Below the pieces are notes generated by a model. The model was not told where the DNA came from, ran no database searches, and worked only from the letters and a program-made list of their open reading frames with translations. From assembly GCF_013349995.1 (NCBI RefSeq), contig NZ_JABVXF010000031.1, positions 1-51,396 of the forward strand: 51,396 nt of DNA, written 5' to 3'. Below, piece after piece: positions 43,152 through 51,395 of the stretch (positions are counted from its first letter, which is position 1; each line of letters starts with the position of its first letter). This DNA comes from Pseudoalteromonas sp. 0303 (GTDB lineage: Bacteria > Pseudomonadota > Gammaproteobacteria > Enterobacterales > Alteromonadaceae). The translations under genes and the position numbers were made by a program.

Positions 43152-43166
43152 ACTAACAATGTTAGT
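43152..43166. promoter_or_regulatory. perfect palindrome at the araB transcript start
   Basis: ACTAACAATGTTAGT is a perfect 7-1-7 palindrome 23 bp before the araB ATG, directly after the -10. It looks like a second operator, or it makes a small hairpin at the 5' end of the mRNA. Confidence 0.5.
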
Positions 43167-43188
43167 AAGCAATTAGTGAAAGGTAATT

Positions 43189-44841
43189 ATGTCTCGTTAT
43201 ACGTTGGGATTAGACTTCGGGTCGGACTCGGTAAGAGCATTACTCGTTGATGTTGCGACTGGTGAAGAACTTGCCAGCCATTTAGTAAACTACCCGCGCT
43301 GGGCACAAGGTTTATATTGTGACCCAAGTAAAGATCAGTTTCGTCAGCATCCACAAGACTATATTGATAGCCTTGTAGAAGTAGTAAATGGTCTTTGGTC
43401 ACAAGTTCCAGCAGGTACTGCAGACAAAGTAGTGGGTATGAGCTTTGATACGACAGGCTCAACACCTGTAGCAATTAATAGCCAAGGTACACCACTGGCA
43501 TTAACTGAAGAATTTGCAGAAAACCCAAATGCAATGTTCATTTTGTGGAAAGACCATACGTCTATTAAAGAAGCAAATGAAATCACTGAAGCTGCAACTA
43601 ACAATGATGTGAACTACCTTTCACACATGGGCGGTATCTACTCTTCTGAGTGGTACTGGGCCAAAGCATTACATATTTTCCGCGTTGATAGTAGTGTTAA
43701 AGCAGCCACATATTCATGGGTTGAGCACTGCGATTGGATGACCGCGCTAATGTGCGGCACAACACACCCTGAAGCATTAAAGCTAGGTCGTTGTGCAACG
43801 GGCCACAAACAAATGTGGAACGAGCAGTGGGGCGGTTTCCCACCAAACAGTTTCTTCAGCAATATCGATCCACTATTAGATGGTGTTGTTGATACGTTAA
43901 ATGCAACGACAGAGCCAAGCGACCAAGTTGCTGGCAACTTAACTGCAGAGTGGGCCGAGAAGCTAGGTTTACCACAAGATATCGTGATTGGTTACGGTGC
44001 ATTTGACTGTCACATGGGCGCAGTAGCAGCCAATGTTCGCCCTGGTGTTCTAACCAAAGTAATGGGCACTTCAACCTGTGACATCACAGTAACGTCTAAA
44101 GAACAACTAGGTGATACTTGCGTTAAAGGTATTTGTGGTCAAGTTGATGGCTCAGTAATCCCTGGGTTAATTGGCTTAGAAGCCGGTCAATCTGCATTCG
44201 GTGACTTATACGCATGGTTCAAAAACCTAGTACTTTGGCCAACTCGCCAACTTACAAATCTATCTGACGCTGAACAAGCGTTAGTTAACAAGCTAGAAGA
44301 TTCAATCTTAGTTGATCTATCAAAAGCAGCGGCAGCACTGCCTGTAACAAGCAACGATGTAACTGCGCTTGATTGGGTAAATGGTCGTCGTACGCCAGAT
44401 GCTGACCAAAGCGTTGCCATGGCATTAACAGGCTTAAAGATGGGCACTGATGCACCTAAGTTCTTCAAAGCACTTGTTGAAGCAACTGCCTTTGGCGCAC
44501 GTGCTATCACTGAACGTTTCCGTAGCGAAGGCGTACCAATCGAGTCAGTGGTTGTTATCGGCGGTATCTCTAAAAAATCAGACTACGTAATGCAAACTTG
44601 TGCTGATGTTTGGAACTGCCCAATCGACGTTTTAGAAAGTGAGCAAAGCTGTGCATTGGGTGCGGCAATTATGGCTGCGGTTGCTGCGGGTGAGCACGCA
44701 ACAGTGGCAGATGCTCAAAAAGTTATGGCGTCGTCTGTATGTCATCAGTATTTACCAAACCCTGAGCGCGTTGCTGTGTATGACGAGCTTTATGCCAACT
44801 ACCAAGCACTTGCAAGCTATGTAAACGGAGACAAAGCATGA
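43189..44841 (+). CDS. araB: ribulokinase
   Basis: AraB phosphorylates L-ribulose to L-ribulose 5-phosphate with ATP. The 550 residues show the FGGY kinase fold: N-terminal phosphate motif GLDFGSDSVRALLVDVATGE, then MSFDTTGSTPVAI, the sugar-binding LWKDHTS, GYGAFDCHMGAV, and the C-terminal VVVIGGISKKSDYVMQ with ATP-site glycines. Length is close to the usual 560. It is first in the operon araB-araD-araA and overlaps araD by ATGA. Confidence 0.97.
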   Translation: MSRYTLGLDFGSDSVRALLVDVATGEELASHLVNYPRWAQGLYCDPSKDQFRQHPQDYIDSLVEVVNGLWSQVPAGTADKVVGMSFDTTGSTPVAINSQGTPLALTEEFAENPNAMFILWKDHTSIKEANEITEAATNNDVNYLSHMGGIYSSEWYWAKALHIFRVDSSVKAATYSWVEHCDWMTALMCGTTHPEALKLGRCATGHKQMWNEQWGGFPPNSFFSNIDPLLDGVVDTLNATTEPSDQVAGNLTAEWAEKLGLPQDIVIGYGAFDCHMGAVAANVRPGVLTKVMGTSTCDITVTSKEQLGDTCVKGICGQVDGSVIPGLIGLEAGQSAFGDLYAWFKNLVLWPTRQLTNLSDAEQALVNKLEDSILVDLSKAAAALPVTSNDVTALDWVNGRRTPDADQSVAMALTGLKMGTDAPKFFKALVEATAFGARAITERFRSEGVPIESVVVIGGISKKSDYVMQTCADVWNCPIDVLESEQSCALGAAIMAAVAAGEHATVADAQKVMASSVCHQYLPNPERVAVYDELYANYQALASYVNGDKA

Positions 44842-45533
44842 GTTTTACTGAACTAAAACGTGAAGTCTATGAAGCGAACATGGAGCTGCAACGTCGTGGC
44901 TTAGTAATTTATACCTTTGGTAACGTATCGCAAATCGACCGCGACAAAGGCGTGATTGCGATTAAACCAAGTGGTGTTTCGTACGACCAAATGAAAGCCG
45001 ACGACATGGTTATCGTTGACCTTGAAAACAACATTGTTGAAGGTTCTATGCGTCCGTCTTCTGACACAAAAACACATGTTCATTTATATCGCCACTTTGA
45101 TTCAATTGGCGGTGTAACACACACGCATTCGACCTATGCAACTGCATGGGCGCAAGCAAAACAAAGCATTCCTTGTCTTGGCACAACTCACGCTGACTAT
45201 GTACACGGTGACATCACCTGTACTCGTGAGTTAACCGATGAGCAAGTGAATGGCGATTATGAATTAGAAACCGGTATTCAAATTACTGATGCGTATCAAG
45301 ACCGCGATCCGAAAGCTGCACCTATGGTGATTGTTGCGGGTCATGCGCCTTTCACGTGGGGTAAAGATGCCGCTCAGTCTGTATACCATGCCGCGCTACT
45401 CGAAGAGATTGCACGCATGGCGTATTTAACACGCACTTTAGATCCACACGCAGCTGAACTTAAAAAAGCAGTGATGGATAAACATTATCTACGTAAGCAC
45501 GGTAAAAACGCGTATTACGGTCAGAGCAAATAG
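44838..45533 (+). CDS. araD: L-ribulose-5-phosphate 4-epimerase
   Basis: AraD converts L-ribulose 5-phosphate to D-xylulose 5-phosphate. The 231-residue class II aldolase-fold protein has the zinc ligands Asp76 region (PSSDTKTH), His95 and His97 (GVTHTHSTYATAWAQ) and a third His in VIVAGHAPFTWG (about 169). The gene starts at ATG 44838, overlapping the araB stop by 4 bp. The gene order B-D-A differs from the E. coli B-A-D. Confidence 0.97.
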   Translation: MSFTELKREVYEANMELQRRGLVIYTFGNVSQIDRDKGVIAIKPSGVSYDQMKADDMVIVDLENNIVEGSMRPSSDTKTHVHLYRHFDSIGGVTHTHSTYATAWAQAKQSIPCLGTTHADYVHGDITCTRELTDEQVNGDYELETGIQITDAYQDRDPKAAPMVIVAGHAPFTWGKDAAQSVYHAALLEEIARMAYLTRTLDPHAAELKKAVMDKHYLRKHGKNAYYGQSK

Positions 45534-45556
45534 CAAGAATTTAGAGGATTATTAAC

Positions 45557-47056
45557 ATGACGACGATGACGAAAGAAGTCTGGTTTGTTACCGGCTCACA
45601 ACATCTTTATGGTCCTAAGGTGTTAGAAACGGTTGCCAAAGACAGCGAAGCAATTGTAGCGGGCTTAAACAGCGAAGCTAATCTACCAGTAAACTTGGTA
45701 TGTAAGCCTACCGTTAAGTCACCTGAAGAAATTCACGCTGTTTGCCAAGCGGCAAATACGGATCCTAACTGTGTTGGTTTAGTTTTATGGATGCACACTT
45801 TCTCACCTGCGAAAATGTGGATTGCTGGCCTAAGCGAATTACGTAAGCCTTGGTTACACCTTCATACTCAGTTCAATGCAGCCCTTCCTTGGTCTGATAT
45901 CAACATGAACTACATGAATACGCACCAAAGTGCACACGGTGACCGTGAGTTTGGTTTCATCGGTACTGTAATGCGTAAAGAGCGTAAAGTTGTTGCAGGT
46001 CACTGGCAACGTGCTGACGTACAACAGCAGTTAGATGACTGGTGTCGTGCGGCAAAAGGTTGGGCAGAAAGCCAAACACTTAAAGTTGCGCGTTTTGGCG
46101 ACAACATGCGTCAAGTTGCAGTTACTGAAGGTAACAAAGTTTCAGCGCAAATTACTTTTGGTTATGAAGTACACGCGTTTGGTGTCGCTGAGCTTGTAAA
46201 AGTGGTTGATACTATCACTGAAGAAGAAGTTGATGCACAGTTAGAGCTTTATAAGCAAGACTACGTAATTGCTGACGAAACTCTACAAGACGATTACGCA
46301 GTGAAAATGCTACGCAACGAAGCACGTTTAGAGCTTGGTATGGAGCGTTTCTTAGAGAAAGGCGGCTTTAAAGCATTCACAAACTGTTTTGAAGACTTAT
46401 CAGGTCTTTCTGGTCTTCCAGGTCTTGCTACACAGCGCCTAATGTCGAAAGGCTATGGTTACGGTGGTGAGGGTGACTGGAAAACAGCTGCTATGGTTCG
46501 CATCATGAAAGTAATGGGTGAAGGCCGTGACGGCGGTTGTTCATTCATGGAAGATTACACTTACAACATGGGTGAGACTGACCAAGTACTTGGCGCGCAC
46601 ATGTTAGAAGTGTGTCCTTCAATTGCAGCACAAAAACCACGTCTTGAAGTTCACCAGCACACTATCGGTGTGAAATGTGATGTAGGTCGTTTATTATTTA
46701 CTGCAAAACCGGGTGCTGCAATCAACGTATCACCAATTGATATGGGTAACCGTTTCCGTATTCTAATCAACGAAGTAGATACAGTGGCTCCGCCAGCTGA
46801 TTTACCTCACTTACCTGTTGCTTCAGCGCTTTGGGAACCAAAACCAAATCTATCTGTAGCATCAGCTGCATGGATCCACGCCGGTGGTGCACACCACACT
46901 GCATACAGCCAAGCAGTAACAACCGATATGATTATCGATTTTGCTGAAATGGCTGGCGTTGAAACTATGATCATCGATAACGATACGACGATCCGTGGTT
47001 TCAAAACAGAGCTTCGTCATAACGCAGCTTACTACATGCTAAAACGTGGCCTGTAA
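45557..47056 (+). CDS. araA: L-arabinose isomerase
   Basis: AraA converts L-arabinose to L-ribulose and needs Mn2+. The 499 residues align over the whole length with the family: VWFVTGSQHLYGPKVLETVA, WMHTFSPAKMWI, FGFIGTVMRKERKVVAGHW, EDYTYNMG with a metal-binding glutamate, and WIHAGGAHHTAYSQAV with a metal-binding His. RBS GAGGAT lies 11 bases before the ATG. It is 23 bp from araD in the same operon. Confidence 0.98.
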   Translation: MTTMTKEVWFVTGSQHLYGPKVLETVAKDSEAIVAGLNSEANLPVNLVCKPTVKSPEEIHAVCQAANTDPNCVGLVLWMHTFSPAKMWIAGLSELRKPWLHLHTQFNAALPWSDINMNYMNTHQSAHGDREFGFIGTVMRKERKVVAGHWQRADVQQQLDDWCRAAKGWAESQTLKVARFGDNMRQVAVTEGNKVSAQITFGYEVHAFGVAELVKVVDTITEEEVDAQLELYKQDYVIADETLQDDYAVKMLRNEARLELGMERFLEKGGFKAFTNCFEDLSGLSGLPGLATQRLMSKGYGYGGEGDWKTAAMVRIMKVMGEGRDGGCSFMEDYTYNMGETDQVLGAHMLEVCPSIAAQKPRLEVHQHTIGVKCDVGRLLFTAKPGAAINVSPIDMGNRFRILINEVDTVAPPADLPHLPVASALWEPKPNLSVASAAWIHAGGAHHTAYSQAVTTDMIIDFAEMAGVETMIIDNDTTIRGFKTELRHNAAYYMLKRGL

Positions 47057-47060
47057 GAAT

Positions 47061-47102
47061 TAGTACTTTATGTACTAGAACGTGCTGTGTGTGAGCACGT
47101 TC
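47061..47102. other. two hairpins between araA and the HAD gene
   Basis: TAGTAC/GTACTA (47061-47077) is followed by GAACGTGCT/AGCACGTTC (47078-47102), a perfect 9-bp stem with 7-base loop. Neither is followed by a T tract. They could mark mRNA processing or partial termination between the operon and the phosphatase gene. Confidence 0.5.
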
Positions 47103-47192
47103 ACCCCAAATTTTGTTGTCGATTAAGCCAGTGATGAGCCTCGCTCTTCGCTGGCTTATGCTATTGTGAAGCGAAACATTTTAGGAGTAGAT

Positions 47193-47777
47193 ATGATCGA
47201 TTTAAGCGCCTACCAAGGCATTATTTTTGATATGGATGGCACCTTAATTGACTCAATGGGCAGTCACTTACAGGCATGGCAAAAAGCTTGCGAAGCCTAT
47301 GGCTACCCATTCGATTACGACTACATGTACAGCTTAGGTGGCATTCCGACTGTTAAAACAATTGAAATGCTTAACGAAAAATTTGGTTTAGAACACGACC
47401 CTCTGGTTGTGGCAAAAGATAAACACCAGTTTTGGGTTGATTTACAGCACCAACCGCTAGTAATTGACGAAACCGTCGCAGTACTTGAAAAGTACCATGG
47501 TGTATTGCCTATGGGCGTTGGCACAGGCGCTGACCGCGAACATGCAATTGATCATCTAACTGATACCAATTTAATAAATAAAATTGGTGCGTTAGTGACT
47601 GCAAGTGATGTAAGTAAAGGTAAGCCAAACCCAGAAACATTCTTAAAAGTAGCAGAGCAGTTAGGTGTTGAGCCAAGCCAATGCGTGGTGTTTGAAGACA
47701 CGCAAATTGGTTATCAAGCTGCCAAAAGTGCGGGAATGGATTGCATTATGGTGAAAGACGGAAAAATTCAACTTTAG
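47193..47777 (+). CDS. HAD-family sugar-phosphate phosphatase
   Basis: The start is ATG 47193 with AGGAG at 47183-47187; an upstream in-frame ATG at 47166 adds nine residues. The 194-residue protein has HAD motif I FDMDGTLIDSMGSH, a helical cap (YMYSLGGIPTVKTIEML), motif II VGTGADREHA, motif III KGKPNPETF and motif IV VVFEDTQIGYQAAKSAG. It resembles YqaB and beta-phosphoglucomutase-like phosphatases. It may remove surplus pentose or ribulose phosphate in the arabinose pathway, but the substrate is inferred only from position. Confidence 0.9.
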   Translation: MIDLSAYQGIIFDMDGTLIDSMGSHLQAWQKACEAYGYPFDYDYMYSLGGIPTVKTIEMLNEKFGLEHDPLVVAKDKHQFWVDLQHQPLVIDETVAVLEKYHGVLPMGVGTGADREHAIDHLTDTNLINKIGALVTASDVSKGKPNPETFLKVAEQLGVEPSQCVVFEDTQIGYQAAKSAGMDCIMVKDGKIQL

Positions 47778-47786
47778 CGATTAAAG

Positions 47787-47860
47787 TTGCAATGACACCC
47801 TTATTTGTATTATAAAACTATAAATACAATTACAAAAAGGTTATTCATATGTCATTGCAA
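47787..47860 (+). promoter_or_regulatory. 11-bp inverted repeat around the mutarotase leader
   Basis: TTGCAATGACA (47787-47797) is the exact complement of TGTCATTGCAA (47850-47860). The right arm covers most of the ATG and the next codons of the mutarotase gene. In a transcript starting upstream it would sequester the start codon. Confidence 0.5.
47804..47829. promoter_or_regulatory. candidate operator TTTGTATTATAA and inverted partner
   Basis: TTTGTATTATAA (47804-47815) differs by one base from the reverse complement of the site in the araB promoter. ATACAA (47824-47829) gives it an inverted partner. Together they form an imperfect palindrome 20 bp before the mutarotase ATG. Confidence 0.45.
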
Positions 47861-49060
47861 TGTGTTTTCCAAGGTTTAAAAACAACTCATCAAACAGCCA
47901 GTTCGAACACGAAAAAGTCGCGCGGGCTTTATGCATTGTTGGTGACATGTGGGATTGCCCTTACACCAGCTTGTGCTCATCAAGGAGACAATATGACTAC
48001 TTCCCCTACAGCATCAATGACGGCCTATGGCGTACTGGCTGATCAAACGCCGGTTAATCAAGTAACGCTGACTAACAGCAATGGTATTAGCGTTGATGTA
48101 ATCAACTACGGCGGCATTATCACGCGTATTGAAACACCAGATGCAAAAGGCGAAATGGGTAATATTGCACTGGGTTTAGATAACCTAGAAGCATACACAA
48201 AAGCGACAACTTACTATGGTGCAATCATCGGTCGTTTTGGTAACCGTATCGCAAACGGTAAATTCACGCTAAATGGCACTGAATACCAATTAGCAACCAA
48301 CGATGGTGACAACCACTTACATGGTGGTGTGCAAGGTTTCGATAAAAAAGTGTGGAACATGACACCGTTCACGACGCAAAACAGTGCTGGTGTTACCTTA
48401 AGCTTAGTGAGCCCTGATGGTGACCAAGGTTACCCGGGTGAAGTAACCACAGAAGTAACTTACACGCTAACGAACAACAACACGTTAGATATGCAGTTTA
48501 TTGCTACAACAAGCAAGCCTACCATTATCAATATGACGCAACACAGCTACTTTAACCTAGCGGGTAAAGGCGACATTCTTGATCACCAAATGCAAATTAA
48601 CTCAAAAGCAATTACCCCTGTGGATGGTGGTTTGATCCCAACGGGTGAGTTGATGGATGTTGCAGGCACACCGTTTGACTTCCGTACTGCTAAAGCAATC
48701 GGCCAAGACATCAAAGCTAGCAACGAACAACTGAAACTTGGTAAAGGTTATGACCATAACTTTGTGCTTAAAGACACGCCAAGCAATGAACTTATTGAAG
48801 CTGCTACGGTTTACGAAGCAAACTCTGGCCGTACGTTAACAGTTTACACAGAAGAGCCTGCAGTACAGTTTTATTCAGGTAACTTCTTAGACGGTAGTAC
48901 TCAGCAAGCGTCTGGCTTAGTGCATAATTTCAGAAGTGGTTTTTGTTTAGAGCCACAGCATTTCCCTGATGCACCAAATCAGCCAACGTTCCCAAGCACA
49001 ACATTATTACCGGGTGACGTGTATTCAACACGCATCGTGTACGAATTTGGTACAAAATAA
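47849..49060 (+). CDS. galM: exported aldose 1-epimerase (mutarotase)
   Basis: Mutarotase interconverts the alpha and beta anomers of sugars. Here residues 1-50 are unlike the cytoplasmic enzyme: basic KKSRG, a hydrophobic segment LYALLVTCGIALTPAC and a Cys that may be lipidated (lipobox TPAC, imperfect). An internal ATG at 47994 could give a leaderless form. The catalytic core has FGNRIANGKF, NDGDNHLHGGVQGFDK, the His in TQHSYFNLAGKG, and the Glu in FCLEPQHFPD. Export fits a role with the GH43 enzyme encoded next. The family assignment is firm; localisation is inferred. Confidence 0.9.
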   Translation: MSLQCVFQGLKTTHQTASSNTKKSRGLYALLVTCGIALTPACAHQGDNMTTSPTASMTAYGVLADQTPVNQVTLTNSNGISVDVINYGGIITRIETPDAKGEMGNIALGLDNLEAYTKATTYYGAIIGRFGNRIANGKFTLNGTEYQLATNDGDNHLHGGVQGFDKKVWNMTPFTTQNSAGVTLSLVSPDGDQGYPGEVTTEVTYTLTNNNTLDMQFIATTSKPTIINMTQHSYFNLAGKGDILDHQMQINSKAITPVDGGLIPTGELMDVAGTPFDFRTAKAIGQDIKASNEQLKLGKGYDHNFVLKDTPSNELIEAATVYEANSGRTLTVYTEEPAVQFYSGNFLDGSTQQASGLVHNFRSGFCLEPQHFPDAPNQPTFPSTTLLPGDVYSTRIVYEFGTK

Positions 49061-49072
49061 AGGAACACAATC

Positions 49073-51022
49073 GTGAAAACAACAAAGCTTAAAAGCGCAA
49101 TGCAAAAGGCTGGTTTAGCCAGCGTATTTGCCTTGTCGTTTGGTGCACTGACTGGTTGTCAGACTACAGCTGAAGACAACACAGCTAAGAAAGCTGACGT
49201 GGCAGCCACAGAAAAAGCGCCAATCCAAGATAATGGTATTTTTACCAACCCACTTTTTCCTAATGGCGCCGATCCATGGCTTGAGTACTGGGATGGTAAC
49301 TATTACCTAACCACAACAACATGGACATCTGAGTTAGTGATGCGTAAATCACCAACACTAGCTGGCCTTGCTGATGCAACACCAGTCAATGTTTGGTCTG
49401 ATTCAAATCCTGAGCGCTGTTGTAACTTTTGGGCGTTTGAGTTCCACCGCCTAAAAGGACCAAACGGCTACCGTTGGTACATGATGTACACAGCCGGTAC
49501 TGATGGCACTTTAGATAACCAACACTTAAATGTATTAGAAAGTGCTGGTGACGACCCAATGGGCCCATACGAATACAAGGGCGCATTAATGCCTAACGTA
49601 TGGAACATCGACGGTAACTACTTAACATACAAAGACAAGCTATATGTGATCTACTCACAATGGCAAGGCGATCAGCAATTAAACATTATTGCTGAAATGG
49701 AAGATCCGTGGACACTGAAAGAGAACTCACCGCATACGGTGATCACGCGTCCTGAGCTAGATTGGGAAATCAGTGGTCGTAAAGTAACTGAAGGTGCTGA
49801 AATTTTACAGCACAATGGTCGTACGTTTATGACGTACTCAGCAAGCTTCTGTAATACTCCTGATTACAAACTAGGTATGCTTGAGCTTGTTGGTGACGAC
49901 CCACTTAAAGCGAGTAGCTGGAAAAAATACGACAAGCCAGTATTTGAGCGTACAGAAGAAGTGTTTGGCCCAGGCCACAACGGCTTTTTCACATCGCCAG
50001 ACGGTACAGAAGACTGGTTAGTTTATCACGGTAATGATTCGGTAGAGCACGGTTGTAGTGCGACTCGTTCATTACGTGCGCAAAAATTTACTTGGAACGA
50101 CGATGGCACGCCAAGCTTTGGTAAACCATTAACACCAGGCGTTGAAGTAGCTCCGCCATCAGGTGAATACGGTCCACTGGTAACGCGAGTACAAGGTCAG
50201 CGCTATCAATTAGTGAATGCAACAAGTGGCTTATGTTTAGACATCGCAGCTGATCCACAAGATGCACGTGCTGTGCAACGTCAGTGTGCAAGCACCAATG
50301 GTCAATGGGTTATTGATGCAACAACAGATGGTTTTGTTCGTTTAGCTAACCGTGAAGACAGCAAGTTCTTAGAGCTTGAAAGCTGTAATGACGCAGATAA
50401 CGCTAAGGTACAATCTGCAGCATGGCGCAATAACTTCTGCCAGCAATGGAAAGTAGCACCAAGCACAGATGGTAATGTCTCTATTACTAACCGTTACACA
50501 GGCAAGCCATTAGCGGTTGCTGGTTGTTCTGCCGCACAAAACCAAGCGGTTTTACAGCAAAGCGACGCAACAGCGTGTGGCGACTGGCAATTACGCCCTA
50601 TGGGCAGTGTTGTCGTATTAAGCCAACAAAGTGGTAAAGCACTTAGCGTGGCGGATACAGTTAAAGCAGGTACCAATGTTGAGCAACAAGCTTACACGCA
50701 TAAAGATGCACAGCAATGGTTCTTCACACCAACAGATACTGGCTATGTAAGTCTTAAACAAAGCGCTGACAGCGAGTTCTGTGCTGCGGTAGCTGATAAC
50801 GCCTTAGTACCAGGTGCCAACGTAGAAATGGCCTCTTGTGCAGCGAAAACAGCACAGTGGCGCATTGCTCCAGTAGAAGGTGGTGGTGTTATGCTTATCA
50901 ACCGCTACACAAAACAAGCGCTTGGTTTAAGTAACTGTGGTTTAGCTGAAAACACAAACTTCGCACAACAACCTGATTTAGGGAATAAGTGCCAAGTGTT
51001 CCATCTGCGTGAACCAAATTAA
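49073..51022 (+). CDS. GH43 alpha-L-arabinofuranosidase/arabinanase lipoprotein with ricin-type lectin repeats
   Basis: This 649-residue surface lipoprotein should cleave L-arabinose from arabinan or arabinoxylan. A lipoprotein signal peptide has lipobox ALTGC (Cys at about 29). The GH43 five-blade propeller covers about 55-365: catalytic base Asp in NGADPWLEYWDGNYYLTTTT, pKa-modulating Asp in WNIDGNYLTYKDKLYVIYS, and the general acid Glu in VTEGAEILQ; FGPGHNGFF is typical. Two RICIN/CBM13-like beta-trefoil regions follow (about 374-510 and 510-649) with repeated Q-x-W motifs (NGQWVID, QQWKVAP, AQQWFFTP, TAQWRIAP), likely binding glycans. It follows the mutarotase by 12 bp. Confidence 0.92.
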   Translation: MKTTKLKSAMQKAGLASVFALSFGALTGCQTTAEDNTAKKADVAATEKAPIQDNGIFTNPLFPNGADPWLEYWDGNYYLTTTTWTSELVMRKSPTLAGLADATPVNVWSDSNPERCCNFWAFEFHRLKGPNGYRWYMMYTAGTDGTLDNQHLNVLESAGDDPMGPYEYKGALMPNVWNIDGNYLTYKDKLYVIYSQWQGDQQLNIIAEMEDPWTLKENSPHTVITRPELDWEISGRKVTEGAEILQHNGRTFMTYSASFCNTPDYKLGMLELVGDDPLKASSWKKYDKPVFERTEEVFGPGHNGFFTSPDGTEDWLVYHGNDSVEHGCSATRSLRAQKFTWNDDGTPSFGKPLTPGVEVAPPSGEYGPLVTRVQGQRYQLVNATSGLCLDIAADPQDARAVQRQCASTNGQWVIDATTDGFVRLANREDSKFLELESCNDADNAKVQSAAWRNNFCQQWKVAPSTDGNVSITNRYTGKPLAVAGCSAAQNQAVLQQSDATACGDWQLRPMGSVVVLSQQSGKALSVADTVKAGTNVEQQAYTHKDAQQWFFTPTDTGYVSLKQSADSEFCAAVADNALVPGANVEMASCAAKTAQWRIAPVEGGGVMLINRYTKQALGLSNCGLAENTNFAQQPDLGNKCQVFHLREPN

Positions 51023-51048
51023 GTTATAAGTAAAAAATCGACTCAACC

Positions 51049-51079
51049 AAAGCCACTTCATTTATGAGTGGCTTTTTTT
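51049..51079 (+). terminator. terminator of the arabinose block
   Basis: AAAGCCACT and AGTGGCTTTTTTT form a stem with a T tract 27 bp after the GH43 stop. Confidence 0.9.
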
Positions 51080-51095
51080 ATAGCTGATGGCTCAA

Positions 51096-51290
51096 GTTAG
51101 CGAGAGTAAAGTTAGCGAGGGTAAAGTTAGCGAGGGTAAAGTTAGCGAGGGTAAAGTTAACGAGAGTAAAGTTAGCGAGAGTAAAGTTAGCGAGAGTAAA
51201 GTTAGCGAGAGTAAAGTTAGCGAGAGTAAAGTTAGCGAGAGTAAAGTTAGCGAGGTTAAAGTTAGCGAGGTTAAAGTTAACGAGAGTAAA
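51096..51290 (+). repeat. 13-copy 15-bp minisatellite
   Basis: Thirteen uninterrupted 15-bp units of GTTAGCGAGAGTAAA occur, with variants GAGGGTAAA, GAGGTTAAA and GTTAACGAG. Because 15 is a multiple of three, both strands read open (KVSES repeats one way, TLLSL the other), but no ribosome-binding site or flanking coding sense supports a gene. Related single units occur at 586-636 and near 2813. Confidence 0.9.
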
Positions 51291-51326
51291 GTTCCAAGCT
51301 GAGCGGTGAGGTTGGTTTGAGATAAT

Positions 51327-51395
51327 TGGACTCCCCCAACCACCGAAGGTTGGACTAACATTTAAGTTAGCAGACCAAAATGTTATGGGAGTCCA
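51327..51395. other. folded three-way-junction element at the window end
   Basis: TGGACTCCC (51327-51335) pairs exactly with GGGAGTCCA (51387-51395). Inside lie CCAACC/GGTTGG (51336-51341 with 51348-51353) and TAACATTT/AAATGTTA (51356-51363 with 51378-51385). The 69-bp element directly follows the minisatellite. It could be one end of an insertion sequence continuing outside the window, or a structured repeat. The window ends one base after it. Confidence 0.55.

Noticed and set aside
51096..51290. CRISPR array
   Set aside because: Units are contiguous 15-mers without unique spacers.
51087..51302. A repeat protein (KVSES repeats) on the plus strand, or TLLSL repeats on the minus strand
   Set aside because: The frames are open only because the DNA repeat is 15 bp; no ribosome-binding site or flanking domain exists.
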